Below, piece by piece: positions 1-10,556 of a stretch of DNA of 64,000 nucleotides. The stretch lies in NCBI GenBank assembly GCA_947579605.1, contig OX388310.1:3286001-3350000 (forward strand), given 5' to 3'. Numbering within the stretch: position 1 is the stretch's first letter; every line of letters starts with the position of its first letter. A program made the position numbers and the translations under genes. The notes under the pieces are model-generated. The model was not told the origin of the DNA. It saw only the letters and a list, made by a program, of their open reading frames with translations, and searched no databases. This DNA comes from Athripsodes cinereus. Taxonomy: Eukaryota > Arthropoda > Insecta > Trichoptera > Leptoceridae.

Positions 1-116
1 CGAAGCTGAGTGCAACATGAGTGTAACACATCGGCTGTTTACAAAGATATGTTAATATAAACTAGAAATTCAAACGAATACCTAATTGAGTTCAGTCGAA
101 AAGTGGGTCCAAAATA

Positions 117-2026
117 CCTAGAGCCAATTCGTAAATATTGGGATGCCTTCTAAATTTTGCACAATATTACATGGCCAAAAAAATAAGTCATTAAGGATTT
201 TGAAAAAAAGATATTTTCACGTGATAGTTCTACGAATATCTGCCTTTTACGGGACACTAAGAAACAAAGAGATTATAGTGAAAGAAATAATTTTTGTCGA
301 GAATTTATCTTGAATTGTTTGTTAGAAATTTCTAGAACCAATTCGTAAACATTGGGATGCCTTCTAAATTTTGCACAATATTACATTGCCAAAAAAATAA
401 GTCATTAAGGATTTTGAAAAAGAGATATTGACGTGATGGTTCTACGAATATCTGCCTTTTACGGGACACTAAGAAACAAAGAGATTATAGTGAAAGAAAT
501 AATTTTTGTCGAGAATTTATCTTGAATTGTTTGTTAGAAATTTCTAGAACCAATTCGTAAACATTGGGATGCCTTCTAAATTTTGCACAATATTACATTG
601 CCAAAAAAATAAGTCATTAAGGATTTTGAAAAAGAGATATTGACGTGATGGTTCTACGAATATCTGCCTTTTACGGGACACTAAGAAACAAAGAGATTAT
701 AGTGAAAGAAATAATTTTTGTCGAGAATTTATCTTGAATTGTTTGTTAGAAATTTCTAGAACCAATTCGTAAACATTGGGATGCCTTCTAAATTTTGCAC
801 AATATTACATTGCCAAAAAAATAAGTCATTAAGGATTTTGAAAAAGAGATATTGACGTGATGGTTCTACGAATATCTGCCTTTTACGGGACACTAAGAAA
901 CAAAGAGATTATAGTGAAAGAAATAATTTTTGTCGAGAATTTATCTTGAATTGTTTGTTAGAAATTTCTAGAACCAATTCGTAAACATTGGGATGCCTTC
1001 TAAATTTTGCACAATATTACATTGCCAAAAAAATAAGTCATTAAGGATTTTGAAAAAGAGATATTGACGTGATGGTTCTACGAATATCTGCCTTTTACGG
1101 GACACTAAGAAACAAAGAGATTATAGTGAAAGAAATAATTTTTGTCGAGAATTTATCTTGAATTGTTTGTTAGAAATTTCTAGAACCAATTCGTAAACAT
1201 TGGGATGCCTTCTAAATTTTGCACAATATTACATTGCCAAAAAAATAAGTCATTAAGGATTTTGAAAAAGAGATATTGACGTGATGGTTCTACGAATATC
1301 TGCCTTTTACGGGACACTAAGAAACAAAGAGATTATAGTGAAAGAAATAATTTTTGTCGAGAATTTATCTTGAATTGTTTGTTAGAAATTTCTAGAACCA
1401 ATTCGTAAACATTGGGATGCCTTCTAAATTTTGCACAATATTACATTGCCAAAAAAATAAGTCATTAAGGATTTTGAAAAAGAGATATTGACGTGATGGT
1501 TCTACGAATATCTGCCTTTTACGGGACACTAAGAAACAAAGAGATTATAGTGAAAGAAATAATTTTTGTCGAGAATTTATCTTGAATTGTTTGTTAGAAA
1601 TTTCTAGAACCAATTCGTAAACATTGGGATGCCTTCTAAATTTTGCACAATATTACATTGCCAAAAAAATAAGTCATTAAGGATTTTGAAAAAGAGATAT
1701 TGACGTGATGGTTCTACGAATATCTGCCTTTTACGGGACACTAAGAAACAAAGAGATTATAGTGAAAGAAATAATTTTTGTCGAGAATTTATCTTGAATT
1801 GTTTGTTAGAAATTTCTAGAACCAATTCGTAAACATTGGGATGCCTTCTAAATTTTGCACAATATTACATTGCCAAAAAAATAAGTCATTAAGGATTTTG
1901 AAAAAGAGATATTGACGTGATGGTTCTACGAATATCTGCCTTTTACGGGACACTAAAAAACAAAGAGATTATAGTGGAAGAAAAAATTTTTGTCGAGAAT
2001 TTATCTTGAATTGTTTGTTAGAAATT
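117..2026. repeat. Satellite-like tandem array, 212-bp unit, about 9 copies
   Basis: Nine head-to-tail units start at about 117, 331, 543, 755, 967, 1179, 1391, 1603 and 1815. The inner units appear identical over their full 212 bp. The first unit is 214 bp with several substitutions, and the last has a few changes before homology stops at about 2026. Diverged edge units around a uniform core are the pattern expected from unequal exchange or rolling-circle amplification. An XbaI site (TCTAGA) recurs at each inner unit boundary. There is no open frame. Part of the unit (AAGTCATTAAGG through GGGACACTAAGAAAC) resembles the inner section of the dispersed SINE-like repeat found elsewhere in this window, for example at 43220-43474 and 35898-36080. 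Confidence 0.95.
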
Positions 2027-2040
2027 TACAGCAAAGAAAA

Positions 2041-2429
2041 TTGATAAAAAAAATAATGAAAGCTATGTTAAATAAACAAAATATCTACAAATTACGAATT
2101 TTTCCATCATTTTGTAAATGAAAATAATGTATAAACAGGATTCTTTGGTCCCTCTTTATCTGTCAAGGCAATGATGAAAGGACACGATAATATAAAGAAA
2201 GAATAAAGAAATAATAATGCGAAGAACGGGTCTTTCTTATATTTTTTATCCATGTCTTAGTGGTTGTTGTCAAAAGAAATAGATATTTAATTTAATTTTC
2301 CACATCTTTCACCCGTCAGTTGAAATGTAATGATATAACTAGCTACATACCTCGTTATTAACGAAACAACAATGTGCTTATTATAATTGTATTTTTAATC
2401 ATTATCATCATCATCATCACTATAACGCC
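2041..2429. other. AT-rich spacer, nothing recognised
   Basis: Unique-looking AT-rich sequence between the satellite and an old RTE tail. It has a short ATC microsatellite near 2400-2420 and no supported open frame. Confidence 0.6.
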
Positions 2430-2575
2430 GTTTTCTTTTTAGGGTAGGCAGAAAGGATCGAGTGCCACTTTTTCCTATATACACTTTTCGCTTTCGTCAC
2501 TGTCATACAAAACCCCATGTATGCTCTCTTTTTCAATGTGTTCAGAACAATTCCGTCCTGGAGGATCTAGTTTAT
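2430..2575 (-). pseudogene. Old RTE-type LINE tail (family 1), decayed
   Basis: On the minus strand this aligns by eye with the better copy at 13578-14327: the GGGTAGGCAGA...AACGGA block, the TTTTCGCTT block and the GTCCGTCCT...GA block appear in the same order and spacing. These encode the C-terminal end of an RTE reverse transcriptase in the better copy. Here the frame is lost and identity is low, so this is a dead relic. A short open frame on the plus strand through it is a shadow. Confidence 0.55.
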
Positions 2576-3200
2576 AAAGTCTTGCTATTTTTTTTTATTA
2601 GTATCAATTATAGGCATAAAATACATGGTCCTGTTAAGTCATATAAGTTGACTTGTCAACAGGTTCTAATATAAAACATACTTATTAAATTACTTTAAAA
2701 TAATACTTAATTATACATACTCTATTTCTATTCTATACAATAAAATGATATCATAAGAACTATTTCTACGCTAAATTAATAGGTATATCTTAATAATATA
2801 AAACATAATTCAAATTAGTAAATAATTAATAAATAACTCTACAATGATGCTTGATTATTCATTAATTCTATTAACATCATTATTGTATTTTAACGAAGAC
2901 ATTTGAGGGTTAGTGTTTTTGTTATCATTATTACTAAAAATAAGACGATTCTCACAAGGCTCATTACAGCTGAAGGCCAATGCGATCCTAGAAGATAACC
3001 TTAAACGATATCCAAACGACAACACAATTACAATATATCTTCAATTTATTTTTCTTAGAAATTCCTCAAACGTCACGTTAAAAATATCAACTTCTCAAGA
3101 CTGAAACCCAAATACAACTTTATACACCTTTAACAGTAAGCTTAATACTTGTTTCGTGAATTTATACGGAGAGGAGAGCTTAAATATTAATTATTAAATG
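2576..3200. other. AT-rich spacer, nothing recognised
   Basis: No recognised element. A 63-codon open frame at 2913-3104 has no motif and unremarkable composition, so I do not call it a gene. Confidence 0.5.
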
Positions 3201-3257
3201 CAGCTGATCTGTTGGCTATTCCACTTTTTGGATATGCCGTGATGGTGTAGTAGTAGT
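3201..3257 (+). mobile_element. SINE-like repeat (RTE-tailed), 3' end only
   Basis: Contains the 3' terminal block of the dispersed repeat: CAGCTGATCTG, a degenerate TACCCCACTTGTGGG, ATATGCCGTGATGGTGTAG, then TAG repeats. Truncated at its 5' side, as expected from incomplete reverse transcription. Confidence 0.75.
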
Positions 3258-4431
3258 TGTAGATAATCATAATATACAATCGTAAAAACGCTAACACGTT
3301 TCCGAAACGTTTTAATTAACATTTAGAAAAGCAACAATTAAGCAGTGATTATGGATAAAAGGCATTGATATCCATTGGTAAAAAGTTTATCTGAATGTAT
3401 TCTCCACAATATGGTTCCAAGGTGAACGTAGAAGAGCGAAAATAGAAAGCGCTATAATATATCCTTAAAGGTACACAGTAAGCGTTACAACAATATATTA
3501 TGTTATCCAGAGCAATAAAAGGGCTATTGTTTTCATACTTTCTATACTATCAATAACCCCTCAAAACTTTGACGCATCGAATTCGCATTTTCCCTATCAC
3601 ATTCTATTTGTTTTTTACGCATGGGTAAATTATATCGTGTCATAAAACGATTATTTTATTTTACGGGGGCAATTGTTTTTATAGCCGAAGCGCTATCAAA
3701 AAGTTTTTTTTTTTCATTCTGAAATAATATCTAAAACATTCATATTATTATTGTCAGCTGAAGCGAAGGGATGATGGCTCAATAAAAAATACCACTTAAA
3801 ATAATGTAAAAGTAGGGTAATGTTATATATATGAAAGATGCAAGATTTATTATTTGCATACATAAATTAATTTGAAAAATTTAATAAGAATTTGTGAACA
3901 AACAAAACAAAACTTTAATTATAATATTGGCTGAAATAAATCACATATAAGAAATGGTACGCAAACTATCGAAATGATTCGATTACTGTAGAAGAAAAAA
4001 CAATTACCTGATGACTTCCTGTTCTTAGGATCTTTACGTTTTTATACCTACTGTATAAAATTTTTGCAAATGTATTGTATTGTGAAGTAACATAGCTAGA
4101 ATTGTTTCCATGAATAGACTAAAAGACTAATAAAGATATGTTTCACATTTTTGGGGTCCTTGAAAAATATTGCAGTGACTCTCTTTACCTATCTCAAAGC
4201 TTTGTTATAATGAATCACCTTCCATTTACAAAAAGCTTGAAAATATTTTGTATGAAAATGTTTTGATACCTATGCTTAATATATTTCAAGGCTCTTTTCA
4301 CAAGTAATATCCGTTTCAAATAATTTATATTGAAAGTAATACCTTGCCATATAATTTAGTAACCAGAAATATTTACTCGGATATGTCTGATTACTCAAGA
4401 CATTCTCATTTATTTTATTATTATGTTACAG
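3258..4431. other. AT-rich spacer, nothing recognised
   Basis: About 1.2 kb without a supported gene or recognisable repeat family. It contains homopolymer runs only. Confidence 0.5.
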
Positions 4432-4540
4432 GGCCGGTATGGCACAGAAGTAATTAATGTCCATGCTTTTAAGTTTAGGGATCCCGGGTCCTATTCCTGG
4501 ACAGGGCAAATGAAAAATGGCCTTTTTAAAGTTATCCCGT
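4432..4540 (+). mobile_element. tRNA-derived SINE (family A), diverged
   Basis: Begins GGGCCGGTATGGCACAGAAGTAA (A-box-like) and continues with GGGTCCTATTCC (B-box-like) and CAGGGCAAATGAAAAATGGCC, matching the head of the better copy at 59262-59478. The tail is missing: at about 4540 the sequence changes to an RTE tail on the minus strand. Confidence 0.7.
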
Positions 4541-4960
4541 CCCAACTTATTGCCCCTGAAGGCTGATATTCTCATCCCAAGTTTGAATATTCTTTTATTC
4601 CGTATGTCATCTTCATCTTGTCCATTTTTCTGCAGGCCTGTCGCATTGTGTCATTCATTTTAGTTTTAAGACATATTGTGAAACCCCTAGGGACATTAAC
4701 GTTTGTAATTTTAACTGTGTGGAGGTTTTGTCGGGGGGAGCCTTTAAGGCAATTTCTGAGGCCTCTCATATAAATAAAAAAATTGCACGATGAGTGTGAA
4801 TGATATAGGAAATACCATTCCTAAAGCATCCACGGGTAAGGGAGGGTACAACCCTTAATGTGTCATTCATGTATACTTTGGTCTGCCTCTTGATGGATGT
4901 TGAGCAAGAGTCATTGACATGACTTTATTTACGGTTTGTTTTGGTGGTCTCCATCTATGT
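4541..4960 (-). pseudogene. RTE-type LINE tail (family 4), split by an insertion
   Basis: Minus-strand relic sharing blocks with 25505-25925: CCCAACTTATTGCCxCTGAAGG, ATCTTCATC...CCATTTxTC..GCAGG, TTGTGTCAT and TTGGTCTxCCTCTTGATGGAT. In the other copy the minus strand reads like the C-terminal part of an RTE reverse transcriptase (a GRPK-xTW pattern followed by acidic residues). It is broken by a 200-bp insertion at 4659-4858, with a 12-bp duplication of the target on both sides. The open frame spanning 4572-4769 is a fusion of the insert and the relic, not a real gene. Confidence 0.6.
4659..4858 (-). mobile_element. 200-bp insertion of unknown family with 12-bp target duplication
   Basis: Flanked on the left (4647-4658) and right (4859-4870) by the identical 12-mer TGTGTCATTCAT. 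The interrupted RTE relic reads continuously if one copy is removed, which supports a recent insertion. There is no obvious A/B box and no clear poly-A. The orientation given is a guess. A target duplication of this length fits target-primed reverse transcription. Confidence 0.6.
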
Positions 4961-5413
4961 GCATACAAACAAATAACAGACATATATTTTTATCATAAAA
5001 AAGAATAATATTTTATTCACTTACAATTAAGATCATACATCCCTTGCGGGGAACGTGAAGATGTGATGATTTAATTACAGCAGTCTATAAATCATTTCAA
5101 TTACTGCATCTGACATATGAATAATTCCTCCCTCTACTATTCAGGCTGATTTCACTTGAGTGAGTTCTGATATCGTTGTCATAGAAACGACGTGACGTAG
5201 GAGCTGTATAAGAAATTTCATCAGAAACCATTCACCTATATTGTATAAACTATTAATGCAGAGCTTATATTTTCTCAGAAAGCATGCTCCAAAATTATCA
5301 ACAATAATATTGATGTTTCACTAAAAAACATAACGATGCTTATGTTCTATTTCCTACTTATATTAAAGAATTACATATATATCCTTTATACCTGACGACG
5401 CTTAAAAAGGCTC
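4961..5413. other. AT-rich spacer, nothing recognised
   Basis: No supported open frame or repeat family. Confidence 0.5.
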
Positions 5414-5416
5414 TTA

Positions 5417-5945
5417 TGTGGTGTTCTCACTTTGGCGAATATCGCCAGGCACCAAAATATCGCCAGCCATTTGAACCGTGTGAACAAAATGACAGCTAGT
5501 CTGAAACTATAAAAACCAGTAGAAACGATATCGTCTCGAGTTGACCACCTTCCAACATTTTCGGCCGATGGAACGATTCGCGCATTTGCAGATGTGCGTG
5601 GCGTTCATATCTATGTTAAAAACTTTATAACCTATAAATTTTATAAATGTTTCCCGCTTCGTGACAGCTGTTATCTTTGTTGTTGGTTTGTGGCGTTTGT
5701 TTCCTTGATTAAAAGGCACCTCTACTATAACATTTTCGACTAAAAATAAATACTTCGCGATCTCCATCTCGACGCCATTTTGAAAACAGTGTCAAAATCA
5801 AAACGCATCTGACAGATCGTTTCTATATCGGTGGACTTGTGTGAACAGGTGTGACGATCAATGGGCGTACGGCGAATTTTGTTTTTTCGCCTGGCGTTAT
5901 ATTTTGAAATTCGGCTGGCGATATTCGCCAAATGTGAACACCCCA
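5417..5945. mobile_element. Harbinger-like MITE, 529 bp, with TTA target duplication
   Basis: The two ends are inverted copies. The left end starts TGTGGTGTTCTCAC then TTTGGCGAATATCGCCAG; the right end, read in reverse, starts TGGGGTGTTCACAT then TTTGGCGAATATCGCCAG. TTA flanks both sides (5414-5416 and 5946-5948). A 3-bp TTA duplication is typical of PIF/Harbinger elements. No transposase frame is present, so it is non-autonomous. The open frames at 5507-5767 and 5740-6051 on the minus strand lie inside it or across its edge and show no protein motif. Confidence 0.7.
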
Positions 5946-5948
5946 TTA

Positions 5949-6270
5949 CAATAGTAAAACAATCAAATTCCTTCAAGTCTTGCAACACAATGTGATCGCG
6001 AATTTGGTTTGGTCGCTTTACTAATTTTTCCTTTGGATTTCTAGTATACACAATAAAGATGTAAGAAACATAATTTATTGTAATTTGCTTTGTTGATTCG
6101 CAAAACGTACCTACTCGGAATGTGAAAAAATTAGAATTATTTATGAACTATCTGAGAAAGTAAACAATAAACAAGCGAATTAACGGTTCATATTTTTTTA
6201 TGATTGAATAATCTGTTTCTTATTTGTGAATGTACCACCATTCGATTTTTTTTTAGCTTTTGATGTTCTG
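5949..6270. other. AT-rich spacer, nothing recognised
   Basis: No supported gene. Confidence 0.5.
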
Positions 6271-6475
6271 AGGAGCACCCGGCAAAGAAGTGGTCCCTGC
6301 TCTTTTCCATAAGTTTTCGAGTGTCCTGTTGAAGGCGTCAGGCGTTCGAAAAAATAACAACATTTTATAAAGCGATGAGGTTTGCCACCCACCCTAATGA
6401 CTTTTTGTCATGGAGAGGACAGCTTGCATGTTTATTACAAGCAGCTGATCTGCTTACATATGCCCTCATGGTATA
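6271..6475 (+). mobile_element. SINE-like repeat (RTE-tailed), near full length
   Basis: Follows the order of the reference copy (43220-43474, reverse strand): GGAGCACCCGGCAAAGAA, AAGTTTTCGAGTGTCCTGT, GATGAGGTTTGCCACCCACC, GGAGAGGACAGCTTGCATG, GCAGCTGATCTGC, then a degraded GATATGCCGTGATGGTAT tail. It has no open frame and no clear tRNA-like head. Confidence 0.8.
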
Positions 6476-6936
6476 TATTTATTTATACACAACAGCACAT
6501 TATACATAAAATGCCTTAACCATAATAACAAAAAATAAGACCAATTGCAGTGTTTTATATAAACATGAGAGAGAGAGGGGGAGAGAGAGGAGAGAAGGAA
6601 AAATCACGTGTGCATTGTTTGCGCTACGGCCTTTGGTAGGTACCTACATGTGTAAAGTAAACTTGTTGATTAGTAACATTATATATTTAATCAATATTTT
6701 GATCCACAAACGAACATCTAAAAATAATACATTCTTATATGACCAGCATATCTTTATATTATTACGTATGTATGTAGGTAGGTATTTTATTTTGTATAGA
6801 TATTGAATTTTGTTTAATGTTCGCAAAGGGAGGAATTATTATATTCAGAACGAAAACACGAAATACAACTACGAAAATAATATAATGAACACACACATAT
6901 TTGAGTTCGTTGGTTGATATGTATGTTTATTTAAGA
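6476..6936. other. AT-rich spacer with GA-rich microsatellite
   Basis: Contains a GA-rich simple repeat at about 6567-6600. Opposing short open frames around 6615-6826 are AT-rich shadows of each other with no motif. Confidence 0.5.
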
Positions 6937-7105
6937 TATATCTCACAAGTGGGGTTACCAGCAGACCAGCATGTTAAAAAAAATTAAGCTGTCTTCTCCA
7001 CGCCATCATAAATTTAAGAAACTTAGGGTGAGTGGCAAACTTCATCGCCGATTTTAAGATGTAGAATGTCTTTGTTTTCTTCGATGACCTGCGTTTTACA
7101 AAACA
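6937..7105 (-). mobile_element. SINE-like repeat (RTE-tailed), 5'-truncated
   Basis: Reverse-strand copy: ATATCTCACAAGTGGGGTTACCAGCAGACCAGC, a degenerate CTGTCTTCTCCACGCCA, GTGGCAAACTTCATCGC, and a decayed CCTGCGTTTTACA. The minus-strand open frame at 6974-7249 runs through it by chance. Confidence 0.75.
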
Positions 7106-7979
7106 ATCATATTTTGTCAATTTAGCATAAATATTGAAGTGAAGAAATGAACCGAAACTTAGGAGAATATTTAGAATATAACATGTCTTGAATACGGGAC
7201 AAGCCATATCGCTGCAAATGAGTTGGCTCACGCTCACAAGGAAGATCAATAAAAAATACAGGGAAACTAGTTCCCAGCTTTTATACTTGAAGGTAAATGA
7301 AGCAACATATCAAGAAGATGAAGAATATTAATTATTTCCTGATTCAGCCGGGTTAATAAGAGCAAGAATGTAATATAATTATCAACACAATAGCAGTACC
7401 GTTTGTACACTACCCGACGTATTGTATTGTTACTTTTCTCATATTATATTAGAATATTAACGCTACTATGTTGGTGTTTAAATCCTGGAGGTGTAATAAT
7501 TATTAATGTCGGTTGTGTACTGTGAGTAATAAAATTTGACAGGTAAATGTATCAGGCAGTATGTAGTGAATACATTTACTTGCTACTTGTTTTACAGTAG
7601 TTCTGTTGTGTTTTGTTAAACAATGGTCTATGTATCATGCCTTATTTAATTTTTAGCACAGTATTTAATAATATACATACATACCTACTATACACCGAGA
7701 AGAATAGTTTGTAAAACTTTATTTAGGGATGGATTGAGGAATAAGGATAGTTGAGGAGTGAGCTGATGCAAGAAGTGTGTTGTGGATAGAATATAATTAT
7801 GTAAATTTGTAAATAAAAATAAAAAAAATAAATGAGTTAAGATGGTTTGGATCCAAAGAGTAAATTTTTGATGATAATAACCAAGGTTCAAAAGCGTTAA
7901 ATATTTAGTTTTAGAAACAATTTAATCTTATTAATATAGGTGTCTTTATAGGGCTCATAAAAAATATTGAAAAGGAGTT
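7106..7979. other. AT-rich spacer, nothing recognised
   Basis: Nearly 0.9 kb with no recognised element. The open frame at 7688-7891 is low-complexity. Confidence 0.5.
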
Positions 7980-8105
7980 TGTCGGTAGCCAGAAGGCAGA
8001 GTCTCGGCCTCACGCACAAGAGGTGAGCGGTTTGATAACAGATGCCGGCAAACTCCCTTTTCACTTCAACAGTTTTTAGCTTATTGTGAATGGTGTATAA
8101 AGTTG
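7980..8105 (+). mobile_element. tRNA-derived SINE (family B)
   Basis: Starts GTCGGTAGCCAGAAGGCAGAGTCTCGGCCTC (A-box-like), has a mutated B-box (GCGGTTTGATAACAG), and continues TGCCGGCAAACTCCC and TTTTAGCTTATTGTGAATGGTGTATAA. It matches the better copy at 54616-54745 along its length. Confidence 0.8.
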
Positions 8106-8198
8106 TAAAGTCTTCAATAATAAATCCAGTGCTCCGTTTATTATTCTGTTGAGATTTTTTTGTGTATAGTAGCTTACACCTTTAATAAAGTATATACA

Positions 8199-8256
8199 TT
8201 CCGTTGTGGCGCAGAGATAATGCTCTTGCCTTTGAGTCATGAGTATCGGGTTCAAT
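8199..8256 (+). mobile_element. 5' half of a tRNA-derived SINE (family A), split by a LINE
   Basis: GTTGTGGCGCAGAGATAATGCTCTTGCC (A-box region) followed by GGGTTCAAT, after which the SINE stops inside its B-box. The rest of the same SINE resumes at 10374 with ACCCAGCCAAGGCAAAA. Joining the halves gives the normal order seen in the intact copy at 59262-59478. Confidence 0.85.
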
Positions 8257-8844
8257 AGCGTAAAAGCATTTGATAGCGTAAGCCACGAAAAGCTTATTAG
8301 TAAGTTGGAAAAAAATGGAGTTAACAACTATGCATTGAAATGGATAGAAAGTTACCTCCATGAAAGAGTCCAATGCGTTAATTTGAACAATACGGAAAGT
8401 GACAGTACAACGTCACGTTTCGGAATACCACAGGGTACAGTCCTAGGACCAGTATTGTTCTTGATATATGTTAATGATCTATTTGACCTTGAAATCCAAT
8501 CTGAAATCATCTCTTTTGCTGATGACACAGTTATGATAAGTAAAGGGAAATCGTGGGATGAAGTAGTTGAAATAGCGAACAGCGATCTCAAAATCATAAA
8601 AACTTGGTTTGATGGCAATTTATTGACACTAAACGCTCAAAAAACAGTTATTGTACCTTTTTCCATTATAAACAACTACAACTCACTAGATTTACCGATC
8701 AAAATTCACCACCATGATTGTTCTCAATCAAACAAATGTAATAATGATAAATGTACACCATTGAAATCTAATAGAACAGTAAAATACTTAGGTGTATTGA
8801 TAGACTCAAATGAAATGGAAAGAGCACATTATCAAAACCATTGA
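8239..8844 (+). pseudogene. Jockey-type LINE reverse transcriptase, part 1 (broken)
   Basis: This frame encodes the RT core: KAFDSVSHEKL (motif A region, residues 9-19), FGIPQGTVLGPVLFLIYVND (about 61-80) and FADDTVMIS (93-101), the catalytic double Asp box. Just before KAFDSV the usual first catalytic Asp is replaced by Asn, because the truncation point falls there. The first six or so codons, including the ATG, come from the SINE, so the start is not natural. No endonuclease is present. The frame ends after LGVLIDSNE, where a one-base shift moves the protein into another frame, continuing from 8810. It cannot encode a working RT. Confidence 0.9.
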
Positions 8845-9346
8845 AAGACTCCATAAAATATACTACATATTCTACAGGCTGAGGAATTTCCTGAAAATTG
8901 ATGTCCTGAAAACTGTTTATTATGCCCTTGGCCAATCCATTATGCAATACGGAATTGTGGGGTGGGGGGGCTCATATACAACCCACATGGAACCTTTATG
9001 TATAACACAAAGAAAAATTATAAAAATAATATTGCACAAAACTAATGATTATCCCACTGACCTGCTGTACGATGAATTTAAAGTACCTAGAATTACCTTT
9101 CTCTTTAAAAAAGCTGCATTAAAACAAACTTACAAGGAATATATAATAACATGTAACAACCACGAGAATCTAAGAGAAAGTATTAGACAAGGAAGAAAAA
9201 TTTTAATACCAAGGAGAAATACATCCTTTGCACAAAATCACTATACATACTGGGGTGTGAAGTGGTTTAATGATCTCCCTGCCTCAGTCAGATCAATAAA
9301 TCAAGAAGGTAGATTTCTTAGTTATGTAAAAAACAAAATGACTTAA
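8810..9346 (+). pseudogene. Jockey-type LINE reverse transcriptase, part 2 (C-terminal)
   Basis: Continues the RT of 8239-8844 in another frame. KWKEHI corresponds to the usual LxWxxHI motif straight after LGVLIDSN, so the true junction is about 8808-8820. It then covers the RT thumb and tail, with YPTDLLYDEF and HYTYWGVKWFNDLPASVRS, the latter resembling the WNxLP motif near the C-terminus of CR1/Jockey proteins. A normal stop at 9346 is followed by the 3' UTR. The apparent ATG is not a real start. Confidence 0.88.
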
Positions 9347-9454
9347 AATTATTAATTCTGACACATACTAAAACATTATTAACCTAGAATGATCTATAAA
9401 ATATGTACCGAGCGATAATTGTAAATAAAAGGTTTGAAAAATGTAACAAATTAT

Positions 9455-9860
9455 ATAACTGTACCAGTAGCTTAGTAATTAATGTATATAAATATCGTAT
9501 CGAAATGAACTAGAATAGTTTGATTACATATCAGTAGCTAAGTAACTAATGCATATTTAAATAACGAAATGAACTAGAATAGTTTGATCTCATATCAGTA
9601 ACTTAGTAGTAAATGTTTAAATAAATACTGTATTGAAATGAACTAGTTTAGATAAATGTTTAAATAAATGCTGTACCTATTGAAATGAACTAGAATAGTT
9701 TGATTACATATCAGTAACTTAGTGATAAATGTTTAAATAAATACTGTATTGAAATGAACTACAATAGCTTGATTGATTATCAAAACCTTAGTGATAAATT
9801 AATGTTTCAATAAATACTGTATTTGAAGTGAACTACAATAGTTTGATTGCATATTTAATA
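9455..9860 (+). repeat. Degenerate tandem repeat in LINE 3' UTR, about 65-74 bp x 6
   Basis: The phrase GAAATGAACTAGAATAGTTTG recurs, with variants, at about 9502, 9566, 9635, 9684, 9751 and 9825, each followed by an AACTTAGT...AAATGTTTAAATAAATAC block. One unit is shortened to about 49 bp. A second, looser repetition (TTTATTCAGAATTAT...AAATAAAA) follows to about 10070. Confidence 0.8.
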
Positions 9861-10373
9861 TGCATACTCAGAATTATCATAAATAAAACTATATGTAAAG
9901 TATGTAATGCAGGAATACAATAGGTTTATTCGATATTGTAAATCAAACTTAAGTCTTTGTATGTAATATAGGACTTCAACATGTTTATTCAGAATTATTG
10001 TAAATAAAACTAAATGTTTATTCAGAATTATTATAAATAAAAATACAATAGGTTTATAAGATAAAATATAACATGTAAATCAGATTATAAATATTAATAA
10101 GAATCTTGTTAGTATAAGCTTAGTAATATATGTCATGAACAAATGTTGTAAATAACTTACAACTTAATTTAAGTTAGAATCTAACTAGTTTAAATATATT
10201 GTAAAGTAATTTAAGTAATAAATAGAAATAATGCAACCCTCCTCGAAGCACGAGTCACACTCTTTTCGAGGTTGAATAAATATATGTATAGATAATATAT
10301 AATGTAACATTTGTATAATATTTATAAGTATTTTAATAAATAAATTAATAAAAAAAAAAAAAAAAAAAAAAAA

Positions 10374-10556
10374 TACCCAGCCAAGGCAAAACGAAGAGTG
10401 ACCTTTTTGTTCTGGTTCAGGGTGTTACATTTATATGTGTTTGATGCATTGTATATGTATATCTTCGCGTTAGTACCCACAATACAAGATTCATATCTTA
10501 ATTTCGGACTAGCTCGATTTGTGTGAATTATCATATCTATATGTTTTGTTATACTG
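10374..10556 (+). mobile_element. 3' half of the split tRNA-derived SINE (family A)
   Basis: Begins TACCCAGCCAAGGCAAAACG and continues GTGACC, GGGTGTTACAT, TCGCGTTAGTACC, AATACAAGATTCATATC and TGTGTGAATT, the same order as 59330-59478. It completes the SINE whose head lies at 8199-8256. Confidence 0.85.

Larger units (their letters stand above)
8257..10373 (+). mobile_element. 5'-truncated Jockey-type LINE inserted in a SINE
   Basis: About 2.1 kb: RT fragment with one frameshift, a 1-kb AT-rich 3' UTR with degenerate tandem repeats, a stem-loop at 10239-10270 (CCTCGAA...TTCGAGG), AATAAA motifs, and a pure run of about 24 A at 10350-10373. Both flanks are halves of one family A SINE. Any target duplication is very short (AATA at most) and overlaps the poly-A. 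The poly-A tail and RT motifs suggest the Jockey superfamily; the clade is an inference. Confidence 0.88.

Noticed and set aside
1..2030. CRISPR-like array
   Set aside because: Whole units are tandemly repeated with no repeat/spacer alternation, and the sequence is eukaryotic.
4572..4769. 65-aa minus-strand open frame
   Set aside because: Chimera of the 200-bp insertion and the RTE relic across a target duplication.
5740..6051. 103-aa minus-strand open frame
   Set aside because: It begins outside and ends inside the Harbinger-like MITE; no motif.
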